Assembly (NCBI GenBank): GCA_024220505.1
Contig: JAKZZE010000019.1
Span: forward strand, 744,001 to 808,000
DNA: 64,000 nt
Origin: Rhizopus arrhizus
Taxonomy: Eukaryota > Mucoromycota > Mucoromycetes > Mucorales > Rhizopodaceae
Direction: 5' to 3'
In this document: in pieces, positions 1 through 13,350 of the stretch
How the letters are laid out: every line of letters begins with the position of its first letter
Position numbering within the stretch: the first letter of the stretch is position 1
Made by a program: the position numbers and the translations under genes
The notes under the pieces: generated by a model
Database searches by the model: none
Told to the model about the DNA's origin: nothing
What the model saw: only the letters and a program-made list of their open reading frames with translations

Positions 1-178
1 TTTTTTTTTTAAAATATGTTCTAAGAAAACAATAGACGGTATAAATTATATTGTTGTCATCATCTTTTTTCTCTCCTTTTTCGTATTAATCACTATGTAT
101 CCTAAAAAATTTCTGTTAATTTATCGCTTATAGCTTTCACTTGCTTGCATTTCGTGATAGCCGTACCTTCCCCTACAG

Positions 179-2045
<1,867 letters not shown>

Positions 2046-2200
2046 TTTAAGAAAAAAAAAAAAGTACTTAGACCTTTATAAAAATGATTAGATTTCAAAC
2101 CTTTTTTTTTTTAACTTTTATTTTTATGTGAAGAGGAGGAAGGGAATATAATTAACAGTGATACAAGTTTTTGTTGTTTTGTTAGCAACCATGCTCTTTG

Positions 2201-4596
2201 TTACTTTTTCTTAAATTTCAAAAGAGAAGGTAAGAGTATTTCAACTGGTCCGGCTTTCTTCAAGAAATCATGCTATAGTTGTACATGTATTAGTTTAGAT
2301 GGACAACCAGAGCTTTTTCCTTACCTCTAACAATTCAGAAGCTGTTGCTCTCGACTTGACATCCACACATAAACATATAGCCAAATAGTTTCTTAATTCA
2401 CAGGATAGACTCTCTGGATTTTTCAAAGTAGGTGTGCCATTGGTAGCAATCAAATAGAGTGCCTTCAATGGTTCTTCATCCAAATAAGGAGGTTCATTCT
2501 CAATCATCTCAATGGCCATGATACCAAGGGACCAGATATCCACCTTAGCACCGTACTCTTTTTGTTTGACGACCTCAGGTGCCATCCAATAAGGCGTACC
2601 TACCATCGTAGCTCGTTTGTTCTTTTGATCTGTGAGTTTAGCACAATAGCCAAAGTCACTTATCTTGACTTGACCTTGAAAGTTTAACAAGACATTATCG
2701 GATTTTATGTCACGATGAATAATCTTTTGAGAGTGCAAATGATCTAAACCCTTGGCAGTCTGTCCTTTACGTTAGCTTTTAGCTTTTATGGATGGATATT
2801 TACCTCATAACAAACCGTAGCAATTTGTTGTTCGGTCATTGTGTTGTTTTCAATTACATCTGTTAGTGGACCACCTTCCATGTATTCCATAATAACCCAC
2901 AGATCATTTTGAACCAAATAAGAATCAAGAAAATTGACAATATTTCCATGGTGCGATTCTTTCATAATCATAATCTCATTTACTATAAGATCCAATCGAG
3001 ATTGTTTTGACAAATCCATTCTTTTCACTGCCACTTTATTATCAGTACCCATTTGGTTGGCCAAATATACTGATCCTGAAGCCCTGCAAGAAAAAAAAAA
3101 AATCAATATTTCACCTTTCACTTTTTTTTTTTTTTATTCCACTTACCCTTGGCCAATACGCTTGGTTCTTTTGTATAACAAATTTGGATCTCCCACATTG
3201 ACAACTGACCCTACATGATATCAGTGATCTCATTTTCTTTCACGTTAAGGAGATGATTTCTTACTCAATTTCTCCAAGATTTGATTATCAGACATGGTAC
3301 TGATCCTCTGTTCTTTCTTTTTCTGTATAGGCTTTTCCACCAAAGTAAGTGAAGTCCGATTGGAAGGCACAGGTGTTGATATCTGATGTTGAGGATTAGG
3401 CGGCTTGGGTACCAAACACTTTTTTAAATTCCTGTCGCGATCTAAGGCAGCAGCAGCCTCCTTTAATTTTTCCTTTTCCCTTTCAAATCTTAAATTTCTT
3501 TCGGTAGCCAGTTTGGGCAATCGTGTGGTGACATTGCTTGGTTTGCGTGGTAAAGATCCAGAGTTATCTAATAGTTTGTTTTTGGCTGACTATATATTTA
3601 TGCATATTTTTTTTAAAAAATGGGTATCAATTTGAATTATATGTGTTTACCCCTTCTGCCTTTAAATGATCTAGTTTATGAGTCTAAAAAAAAAAAAAAA
3701 AAAAAAAGAGAATTAAAATACAGGTTTGTAAGTTCATGAATTACCTCAATTGATTGCTTGTTGGACTGATCAGGTCTAACTTTTTTTGAAGCAGTAGGAC
3801 GTGCTGGTGGTTGACGTATATAACCAGGAGCAGGAGTTGATTTACTTGAGATGAGTGACTCGCTGTTATTCCATTCTTGCTTTTGCTGCTGTAGATGCTG
3901 CTTCTTTGGCTTTTCTACTCTTGTTTGTTCCGTGTAAAATTCAAGGGCTTCTAAAACAGCTTGAGGATTTTTGGCTGCATCTTCTGGGGTGATTTTTGAG
4001 CCTTTTAATAGTGCGTTCCACTGATCCGGTAGTCCCTTGAATAAAATATTATTAAACAGTTGCATTCAATATCGAGCCTACTTACAGTAAATGCACCTGT
4101 GATTGGGTCGAATCCAACATGAACCTTGTGTACGAAATCAGTGGGACCAGAAACACCCAAAGGTGATCTCTATTAAAAAGAGGAGAGAAAGAGAGAGAGA
4201 GAGAGAGAGAAAATAAGGTAAGTTTGAATTGTGACTCCTTTAGACTGTATTTAGTTTACATTATAAATTTCATCCATCCAAGAGTAAAGTTCTTCATCAT
4301 TTCTACATGCGATATAATATGATTTCGTTTTTGTTCCCAATTCAAAACAATAAGGCCTTAATTCTGATCGTGTCACAGTTGTCATTTCTTTTAAAAAGAC
4401 GAGAGCTACACACTGACCAGTTTGCTATTCATTGTTAATAAAAAAAAAAAGTATTAACTTTATCTTTTCTTATTACTTCATTTCTATGAAATGTAATAGA
4501 TTGATCTCTCAAGACTACATATCTCTTTGACCATATCCAAGCACGTAAACCATCTTCTTTGACTTGAAGATAACCGTCTTTTTTAATCTCAGTCAT
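2201..4596 (-). CDS. p21-activated protein kinase, PH-CRIB-kinase architecture (CLA4-like)
   Basis: A Ser/Thr kinase of the PAK/STE20 family, expected to be activated by Cdc42/Rac and to act in polarity, septation and filamentation. The protein starts [11 protein letters not shown] at 4596 and opens with a PH domain (through about 4262). A CRIB motif follows at about 4170-4100 ([16 protein letters not shown], matching ISxPxxFxHxxHVG). Next come a short PAK-type [10 protein letters not shown] segment, a basic/proline-rich linker, and the kinase domain. Kinase landmarks are VAVKRMDL (Lys of subdomain II), [19 protein letters not shown] and [10 protein letters not shown]. The presence of a PH domain argues for CLA4/SKM1 rather than STE20. 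The last exon, after an intron whose donor is GTAAGG near 2324, encodes [20 protein letters not shown] and stops at 2201-2203; reading through that intron would give a false end at 2295. Several introns contain long A or GA runs. Confidence 0.9.
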
Positions 4597-5112
4597 ATAA
4601 AAGAAAAAGAGAGAGAGAGAAAGAGTGAATGAGGGACAGGGTTTACTTTATTAATCCAAAAAAATAATAATAATAATAATATTAATAACAAATAAGGGGG
4701 GAAAGAGAGTGAGAGAGAGAAAGAGAGTGAGTGGGGAGGACTAAAGAAATTTATAATTTCAAGGGGGAAAAGAATCAAGTCATAATAATATCTTAATTCT
4801 TCCCCTTTTTTATATTCTGCTTTATATTCGGCATAGCTTCCGAATGAAAATGTAAATTTGCTTTAAAATACCCCAGTTATACAATGTGATCTTGTATAAA
4901 TAATAAAGCAGGTTTGGGTTAAATATACATCAATCGCATGATACACACAGGAGTATACATGCAATAGAAAATTTTTTTGGCGGTTACCAAAAGAAAAAGA
5001 GAGTACTTCTTAGAGGCTTAATTTAAAATAAAATGGGTTGCACTGAGCAGCTTTGTTTATTTTCCCCTTTCAAAAAAAAAAAGAGAATCTCCTATTTCCC
5101 CTGTATATGTGT

Positions 5113-5145
<33 letters not shown>

Positions 5146-5417
5146 CAAAAAAAAAAAAAAAAAAAAACTGCATTTTTCACTCTCACCAATGAGCCTCCCC
5201 CTCCCCCCTTTTCTCTCACTTTCACTCACTCTCTCCTCATTTATATATAAAATTTCAATGTATATGCCTTCCTTCTTTCTTTTTTCTCTAATCATTTGTA
5301 TACTTTTTTTTTTTATTCCTTTTTACACTTTTTCTTGTTATTAAAATAAGGAGAGGGAAAAAAAAAAAACATTTTTAAATTGTATTATATTTTGTATTAA
5401 AAAAAAGCCCTAAAAAA
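4597..5417. other. Divergent intergenic region, low-complexity
   Basis: About 820 bp between the kinase start and the STE12-like start, so it should hold both promoters. It is made largely of purine/pyrimidine-biased simple sequence: GA-rich stretches at about 4605-4740, an AATAAT run near 4665-4690, and a T-run/A-run pair at 5117-5167. I see no coding potential; the open frames here are translations of simple repeats. Confidence 0.7.
5117..5167. repeat. T29-C-A21 self-complementary tract
   Basis: A run of 29 T followed by one C and 21 A. The two arms can pair over 21 bp with almost no loop. It lies in the shared promoter region of the PAK and STE12-like genes. Run lengths may be inexact because homopolymers are error-prone. 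Confidence 0.8.
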
Positions 5418-7360
5418 ATGATAACGAATTCGAAACCTTTTACACAAAAAAAGTCAAGCGAAAAAACAAGCGCGTCATATGGATTACCAACACTCACTGA
5501 AGATAATTTGATGATCCGTCAAACACAAATTGAAGGAATGAAGTTATTTTTCGCTACTGCCACACATCACTGGGATCCTACTCAATCCATCAAACGATTC
5601 AATTTACCCAACGGTGAAGCTATCAGTTGTGTCTTGTGGGATAACCTATTCTTCATCTCAGGTACTGACATTATTCGTTCTCTTACCTTTCGTTTTTATG
5701 CGTTTGGAAGACCAGTGAGCAATTCAAAAAAGTTTGAAGAAGGCGTATTCTCAGATTTACGTAATCTGAAGCCTAGTCACGACGCAAGGTTAGAGGATCC
5801 TAAATCCGACTTGTTAGACATGCTTTACAAGAACAACTGTATTCGTACTCAGAAAAAGCAAAAAGTCTTCTTTTGGTTTTCTGTGCCTCATGATCGTCTC
5901 TTTTTGGATGCGCTCGAACGCGATTTGAAGCGAGAAAAGATGGGTTTGGAACCAACGACATGTGCAGTAGCTAAACCTGCTACCTCACTTACTCTTGATT
6001 CAACACCAGAATTATTTGAAGAATTAAAAAAGACAATTTCATTCATCAAAGATCCTTTGCCTACCTCAACTTTATCATTGACTCAAGGTAATAAGAATAA
6101 ATAAACAAAAAAAAAAAACTTGAATGGTGTCTCCTTAATTAAACTTATTTTATAGTTACGCCAAAAGACGATCCATGGTCTCCAAGCTTGACTATAAAAA
6201 GATCACGTGTTAATTCAGTACCAGCCAGTGTTGGACAGCAGCAAAAGGTTCACTGGATGGCTCACAGACATCATCATTTGAGCCACAATGCTCAGCTGGT
6301 TAGATCTCATCAAACAGGACAATGCACTACTCCTGCAGACACTCATAAGGAAGCATCTTGTGCTGTCAATCGAATGCCATCCGAGGTTTTGTCATCCACA
6401 TCCCTTGATCTAAAAAAGCAAAAGGCCCTATTTGGTACTTTTAGTTTACGCGATGGATCATCTAAACAACGCAGACGTCGTACAATTTCATCCACTCAAT
6501 CATCGCCTGCAGGTGTCCCTGATCGTGTCCGTCATCATGAGAAATGTCACCACCCGGCCCCTAAGAGCACAAACTTTTCTCGTGTTCCTTCCTTTGGTCC
6601 CCCGCCTTCTGTCAATAACCATTCGAGTCGTCTAGCAAGAGCAGCTCATAAAGCAGGATTAGTTCAACCTACAGCTCAACCTGTATCTGCCGGTTGGACT
6701 GAAAATCAAATGTCCTCAGCCCTCTATTTCTGTCCTACTCTGAGTGATCAGCAGCAAGATTTGTTTGATACACGCTTGAAAATATTTACATGTCATTTGT
6801 GTAGTAAAGAATTTTCGAGATCCGAGCATTTGGAGGAACACACAAGTATAGAACATTTTACAAGTCTTCCAGAAAAAGAAGACGGGGGTCATGTCGTGGA
6901 TTCCTTTAATGATGATCATCAACATTATATGAACCCATTGATTGATCAACAAGGTTATACCGGAAATACTACTTTATTCCAAGCAATCGATAACCAACAG
7001 CCCTGGGCGTTTATTGATTTTGAAATGCAAGAAGCAAACATGGTAAATGATGACTTATTCTCAGCCAACGATCAACAACATGTATATGACTCAGTCATGT
7101 CAAGTACTTCCTCATCCACTAATTCTTTAAAGCAGTATTATGAAGATGACTTTTCTTCTTCTACCATATCCTCTCCACCCGATCCATTTCATTCATCTTC
7201 AATGACACTTTTTTCATCTTTTAAACCAGTATTTTTAGACCAAGAAGAAAAGACAATATCTTTTGATGACATTGATCAATACAATTCATTCTATGCTCCT
7301 TACATTGACCCATACAACTGTCCTTTTTCAACTGATATGAATTTTACTTTCGGTCCTTAA
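5418..7360 (+). CDS. STE12-type homeodomain-like transcription factor with one C2H2 finger
   Basis: Fungal STE12 proteins are nuclear targets of MAPK cascades controlling mating and filamentous growth. Two exons, 5418-6087 and 6156-7360 (intron 6088-6155), give 624 aa. Residues about 40-190 carry the STE domain: KRFNLPNGEAISCVLWDN, GTDIIRSLTFRFYAFGRP, KKFEEGVFSDLRNLKP, and a C-terminal FFWFSVPHDRLFLDALERDL. A single classical zinc finger, C-x2-C-x12-H-x4-H, begins at about 6790 (FTCHLCSKEFSRSEHLEEH). Many filamentous fungal STE12 proteins have two adjacent fingers; only one is visible here. The tail is acidic and Ser/Asp/Gln-rich, as expected for an activation region. The start is the first ATG after a long T/A-rich leader. 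Identification of the STE domain is firm. Confidence 0.88.
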
Positions 7361-7893
7361 ATTCATTATTTATTTTCCCTATGCACATTATCAGCATCTT
7401 ATGCATTCGCTATTTATATGCTCATTAACTTTATATTGTATATGTTTTTTTTCCTTCTTCTTTTATTAGGCAGCTTTTATCATTCATCCTTGCTCCTTTT
7501 ATTGTTTTAACTTATTTCTTTTTATTGGCAGTATTTTTAATAAACAGTTTATGTTATTTATACCTTATATTCCAATTATGTTACACACTGCAAAAAGCGG
7601 CATAGGAAAGGTCTTTTATTTCGGAATTAGAAATGATTTATTTACGTCACCCTTCTCTATTAGTGGTCCACTTTGAACTGACAGGACGGCTTTTGAAATA
7701 AATTTTTGCCCTGGTGCTTTTCACCTAGCTTGTGGAAATAAAAAAATTGAGCCTTTTTTTTTACACTTTTTATCTTACAAAAAGGGTAAATTACTTTTTT
7801 GCTTGAAACCATTCAAAAACACTAATTCACTCTTTTTATTCAACTATCACCTCAGTCACTAAAATAACAACTCCCCACTCTACATATATAAAA
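7361..7893. other. Intergenic region
   Basis: 533 bp of AT-rich DNA holding the 3' end of the STE12-like gene and the promoter of the complex I gene. A TATATATAAA stretch lies just before the downstream start codon. No coding potential seen. Confidence 0.6.
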
Positions 7894-9378
7894 ATGTCAT
7901 TCGCTACTAGAATGTGGGCACGTAAATTTGCCAGTACAGCTTCTAACCGAGCTTTCCTTCGACCTTCTATACAATTAAAGAACTATAAACCTTTACGCAC
8001 CATGGCTACCGCTGCCAAAACTAATGCAGAAGAAACTTTTGATTTTCAACGTACCACCATTACCGAAGATACATCATTTGGTTGTAAGTGCTTAGAATAG
8101 CAACTATTTCGACATGTGCTCACTTCTTTTTCTTGTAGCCGCTCACGATGAAGAAGAAAGTCGATTGCGTAACTTCACTGTCAACTTTGGACCTCAACAT
8201 CCAGCTGCACACGGTGTGCTTCGTCTTATTCTCGAATTAAACGGTGAAGAAATTGTTCGTGCCGATCCTCATATCGGCTTATTGCACCGTGGTACTGAAA
8301 AGTTGATTGAATACAAGACATATCTTCAAGCTTTGCCTTATTTTGATCGTCTTGATTACGTTTCGATGATGACCAACGAACAAGCTTATTCATTAGCTGT
8401 TGAAAAGCTTTTGAATATTGAAGTACCCGAGCGTGCTAAATACATTCGTACCATGTTTGGTGAAATCACTCGTATCTTGAACCATATCATGGCTGTCATG
8501 ACACACGCTATGGATGTGGGTGCTTTAACTCCCTTCTTGTGGATGTTTGAAGAACGTGAAAAGCTGATGGAATTCTATGAGCGTGTCTCTGGTGCTCGTA
8601 TGCACGCTGCCTATGTTCGTCCCGGTGGTGTTGCTTTGGATATCCCTCACGGCCTTTTGGAAGATATCCATGACTGGTCTGCACAATTTGGTGATCGTAT
8701 TGACGAAGTCGAAGAACTCTTGTCTGCTAATCGTATCTGGCAGGTCCGTACTCGTGATGTGGGTGTCGTCACTGCTCAAGAAGCCCAAGATTGGAGTTTC
8801 TCTGGTGTCCTTGTTCGTGGTTCTGGTATCAAGTGGGATATCCGTAAGGTCGCACCCTACGATGCCTACGATCAAGTTGAATTTGATGTCCCCGTTGGAC
8901 AAAATGGTGATTGTTATGACCGTTACCTTTGTCGTATGGAAGAAATGCGTCAATCTCTTCGTATCATCAACCAATGTGTCAACAAAATGCCCGAAGGCGT
9001 CATCAAGACAGACGACTGGAAGGTGACCCCTCCTCCTCGTGCTGCCATGAAGGAAAACATGGAAGCCTTAATTCACCACTTTAAGTTGTATTCTGAAGGT
9101 TTCTCTGTTCCTGCCGGTGATACTTATACTGTCATTGAGGCTCCCAAGGGTGAATTCGGTGTCTATTTGGTCTCTGATGGCTCCAACAGACCTTATAGAT
9201 GTAAGATCAGAGCTCCTGGTTTCACACATCTTCAAGGTTCTGATTTCATGTCTCGTAACCATTTGCTTCCTGATATGGTTACTATCATTGGTACTATGGT
9301 AAGTTTAATTTATGTTTTACAAGTGCTGGTGCTTAAAAAAATCTGCAGGATATTGTATTTGGTGAAGTTGATCGATAA
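7894..9378 (+). CDS. Mitochondrial complex I 49-kDa subunit (NDUFS2/Nuo49)
   Basis: Core subunit of NADH:ubiquinone oxidoreductase, located in the matrix arm and lining the quinone site. Three exons, 7894-8083, 8139-9298 and 9349-9378, give 459 aa. The N-terminus ([20 protein letters not shown]) is rich in Arg, Ser and Ala and lacks acids, as expected of a mitochondrial presequence. Family landmarks: [42 protein letters not shown] (region of the quinone-site Tyr), RPGGV, and [12 protein letters not shown]. The 3' intron is supported by the result: joining gives the canonical C-terminus [12 protein letters not shown], whereas reading through adds an unrelated tail. Codon choice is more C-rich at third positions than in neighbours, consistent with high expression. 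Confidence 0.95.
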
Positions 9379-10742
9379 ACGGATACGCTTTTCAGCACTT
9401 TTTGAAGAATTATATACACACGCACACACTCATATAAATACAGAAAAAAATGGAATAAAACTATTTATACATATACTGGGTGTCATACGTCCGTGTTTAT
9501 TTGCATAAACGCAAAAGACTTTTAATATGTACGGATGAGAGAGAAATCAGCAGGAAGGAAAACTAAAGTGAAAAAGTTTGATCACAGTTTATCATTGTTT
9601 TGCTTAACAATAGATTATCGTACACCAAACAAAACTACAGTTGCATACTTTATGCAATGGGTTGTATATAGTCAGATGAAGCTTTATATGGATATAGCAT
9701 TCTTCAGAAACAGCAAGAGTTTCTTTAAAAATTCTCTACTTCAACGATGCATTGAAGAAAAAAAAAGAACTATTGCAAATAGCCAAAGGTTTTCATGCTT
9801 CAATTTTATAGCTTTCTAAAAAAGCTGCAGGGCTGTTTTCGAATTTTGTAATCTATCGATTGATGCGAGGTTTTTATTTTTTGTTTGCGAGTATATTACC
9901 AAAAGGTACAGCGGATAAAAAGGCTTCAATGTTATCCTGCTGGAAAATAGAGTGAAGCAAGGAGATGAAGCTGTTCTTGAAAAGGAATTTACAAAAGCTT
10001 GAAAACAGGTTGTATCATTAAAGAACAGAAAGAACAAATCATTAATAGCATATGACTAGTAACCATGTCCAGTAACTAGTAAGACAAATTGAAAAAAGTG
10101 GTGATATCAATAAAAGCCGATTGGGAGTACTTCACAAATCGGTAATAGAAAGATCAACAAGATATATTGAACACAAGTTTTGTCAAATCATGAGTTTTTG
10201 TGATTAGAAAAAACAAGAAATGATATAGACCATTTATTGAAAGACCATTAGGAAGCACTTGCAAAACTAGAAAGCTGTGAAAAATTAGAAATGGTGTGTC
10301 AATCAGTACAGGTATTTGTATATTAGAAATACAAAATATAATATCGCTTCAATTAATATAAGTTTATCCAAATCACTTTTCATTTCTGAAAGTTTGAGAT
10401 GATTGACTTCGATTGACCAATTGTTTTACTTGACACAGTGAAATTAAAAGATCTCAGTCTGCAAATCACAGCTATAGACTGCGAAGAATAGTGTGTATGC
10501 ATTTTCTATTTTGAACACTAGCCTGAATGCTTCAAAAACGCCCAAAATGACCTGAGTAACCTTACTAAATTGTAAAAACCGCGTCTAGAATTATCCAGTA
10601 AAGAACTGAAAAGGTGACGTAGATATTTAAATTTCCGATCAACGCTTCATTGAGTTGTGGAGGGGGTGAATCTGTCCCAGCTGATTTTTGGGTGTCCTCT
10701 TCAACTTGCAATACTTTCAATCGATCCTCACTCTTTGCATTG
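9379..10742. other. Gene-poor spacer between two complex I genes
   Basis: About 1.36 kb. Short open frames exist on both strands (for example 9535-9819 plus and 9816-10037 minus) but they show no recognisable motif, no supporting splice structure and AT-driven composition. The last 150 bp should contain the promoter of the downstream gene. I see no RNA gene or repeat. Confidence 0.5.
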
Positions 10743-11306
10743 ATGACTGCATCAAAAGATTGTTTCTTAGATTCTGGAAAGACAGCTGCTGTTTCTGGTG
10801 GTATTGGTCTTGTGGTATCCGCCATGCAAAACACCATTCAAAAGCACCATACAGGTGCTAGAGGTGTCATTACCAGAACAGGTGGAACAATCGCATTTTT
10901 CGGTAAATCGACGTAAGCTGATTTGAGCATTAAGAATACGGCTTCCTAATCGTGCTTATAGCCGCCATGGGTGGTATCTTCACTCTCGGTGAATGTGTAG
11001 CAAAAGACATTCGTAAGGAAGATGATGCTATTAATGCTGCCATTGGTGGTTGCGCTGCAGGTTTCTTGGCTGGCGTTAGAAGTAAAGATACGTCTTGATA
11101 ATCCTTCTTGTTGCTTACATTGTTTGTCATTAATAGCCCATTCATTTGGAAAAATGGCTCTTGGATGTGCAGCCATTGGCGGTACCATGTATACATATGA
11201 AGCCTCAGGACAATTGAAGGGACAATTTGCCAACAAAACTAGAGAAGAAAAGAAGGAACATTCAAAATCCTTCTTCAAACAAACCAAGTTGACAGAGGAA
11301 GAATAA
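10743..11306 (+). CDS. Complex I membrane-arm accessory subunit, Tim17 family (NDUFA11/B14.7-like)
   Basis: NDUFA11 homologues are small inner-membrane subunits that help tie complex I membrane-arm modules together. Exons 10743-10902, 10962-11081 and 11137-11306 give 149 aa, close to the family size. Segments matching fungal members include SAMQNTIQKHHTGARGV, TRTGGTIAFFG, IRKEDDAINAAIGGCAAG and GVRTHSFGKMALG, with Gly-rich hydrophobic stretches typical of the Tim17/22/23 fold. The C-terminus is charged (KKEHSKSFFKQTKLTEEE). I chose ATG 10743 because sequence upstream to the in-frame ATG at 10650 (Cys/Ser-rich) looks noncoding. It follows the NDUFS2-like gene on the same strand, 1.4 kb downstream. 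A TIM import subunit is a less likely alternative. Confidence 0.78.
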
Positions 11307-13350
11307 ATTCGCTTTTTAATAAAAAGAAGATTATTTTGTAACATTTTGCAAATACCCAGCATTGAATTAACAATTCTGCATCTACCTTCTGCACTCGCAA
11401 CCGTTTTTTTTCTTAGTTTAATATCCTATGCTGATCTTGCTTTATCTTGCAAATAATGTGGACGTTAATAAATAATTTCAACAAAAGAAATTTTCGATCA
11501 GTAGTGCTGTTACGCTTGAATCTACAGTGAAAGATCCAAGTATTTCAGTCTACATTTAAAAATTCAAACTACTGAGCGCGCCATTATAGAGATCTACATT
11601 TCTTTGGTTGGTTTTCTATTAACGAAAGGCGTTCTACAGATTTTGGCTCGTTAGGTTGTACACAACGTTCTTAGCGCACGGATTTGATGATAAAGCCTAA
11701 GACAGCTTGCTGTCTTGTTTTGAAAATACACTTGCAGCCACCTAGTTTTATTTCTGCTGTCTACCTCAGTGTGAGGGTATGACACAAATATGCTTACAAG
11801 TCTGCAATCTGTGGTGAGTTGATTTCCATCATCGTCTTAACTCAACACCTTATGTTTTCTAATTAAACTCCTTAAATTATTTGGGGTATCAGTTGTTTGA
11901 TAGCCGTAAATGGTACTTGAACTAAGATTTTTGTAAGTCTGATTAAGGAATTTATTTGAACAAAAATCAAAAAACTGGACGGATATATACCGTCTTGTTT
12001 GAAACCAATGACTCAAAGGGACTAGTGCAGTAAAAAGCTTGATTTCATAAAAAACCCTCATCGTTATATTTAAACAATGAAGAAATATCACAAAAGCATT
12101 GCTTTGTCATAAAAGTGCTCCAGAATATGTGTAAAACTCTCTATTATACAGTTATTGAACTCGTTGAAGAAAAAGCTCAAAGAATTGAATCTTACGAATT
12201 TTAGCTATGCAAAAGCCTCTTAAAACTTATGGATTAGAAGTTTTGTAATTCTTAAGTTTTTTTAAATTGACATACTCTATTAGCTTTACATAGCGGGAAT
12301 GATACTCATTATGGGAAATAATAAAGTTTTTTTGTAAGCATTTAGCCCTTGTCGTTTCTACGTCAGTCGATTGTACTTTGGGGCCCAACACAGTATATAT
12401 TAAACTGTTGTCCTGCAGCCTAGTAAATTGCTTAATTATTTTTGAATTACACAATCAATCACAAATATCATTCTCAGTTGAGAATACCTTGTCTTTCCTT
12501 CTGAACTTATTGTCCACACTGAAACCGCATTACTTTCATTTCGTCTTTCTTGGTTTCTTGTTGTTCTGCTGTATGTTTGATCTTCATTGAACTCGACGCC
12601 CTACTTTACTAAAAATTGCCTCTGTCCTATCCATTTTCTCCCAGAAAACAACACTTGGATTAGTTGCCTTAGAATCCAAGCTCATATCTGTGATACACCT
12701 CTCCTTCACTTTCTTTTTTTTTTGGTTTTTTTAATCATCTTTGATCACAAAGGGTGCTTTTTGGTCCCTCATGCACTTTTCAATCTAGCTTAGGTGATTA
12801 GAATGTACTGAAGACAACGCGTATTCATTCAAGTCATTTTATGATAAATAAAGCTTATTTTCAACTATACAAACTAAAAAAAAAAAAAAAAAAAATTGCA
12901 ACAAACTAATGACTAATGAGTTGTCGAGTCGTGACAATTATGCATTTTTTGTTAATGTTGATTTTCTTGATAAATTCTTCCAAACAACATTGTAGTTTTT
13001 GATATTACTTCATTTGTCCAAAAGTTGGGACTTTAAAGTATATTTTTAAGAAAAATCAAGCTTTCAATGCATTAGAATAAAATTATTGTACAAATATATG
13101 TATATGTTTATAGAGTAACATGGCTAGCTGCATTATTTTATCTTTCCGATACTGAGATTTATTTATTCTTTGATTTCACATCAAAATGTTCAGAAAAACA
13201 TATTTGTCATATCCTGCGAATAGATAAAGAGCTATCATTTTGTCTTACCAAAAGATATCAGCAGAGGTATCACAAAGATAATCAAGATCACTAGTTGTAC
13301 TTATTTTTGATATAAATGTTATTTCTGTATTTATCATTTCATTTTTCAAC
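11307..13350. other. Long intergenic region
   Basis: About 2.0 kb with no gene I can support. A minus-strand frame at 12227-12454 has fairly protein-like composition and might be an exon of a decayed gene, but no splice partner or motif was found. An A-run of about 20 sits near 12876-12895. The distal end is the promoter of the first permease. Confidence 0.5.

Noticed and set aside
5033..5344. Phe/Lys-rich open frames on both strands
   Set aside because: Translations of T/A homopolymers and CT-rich simple sequence.
8525..8974. 149-aa open frame on the minus strand and another at 8577-9026 on the plus strand
   Set aside because: Both are shadows of the strongly conserved NDUFS2-like coding sequence.
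9535..9819. 94-aa plus-strand frame starting MREKSAGRKTKVKKF
   Set aside because: No recognisable domain, located in AT-rich spacer, composition explained by base bias.
10565..10837. Minus-strand 90-aa frame beginning MVFCMADTTRPIPPETAAV, fairly protein-like
   Set aside because: It overlaps the first exon of the NDUFA11-like gene in antisense; that gene's motifs and splicing are convincing and no second exon was found for this frame.
12227..12454. 75-aa minus-strand frame with balanced composition
   Set aside because: No motif, no splice partner and stops on both sides; kept only as a remark in the spacer entry.
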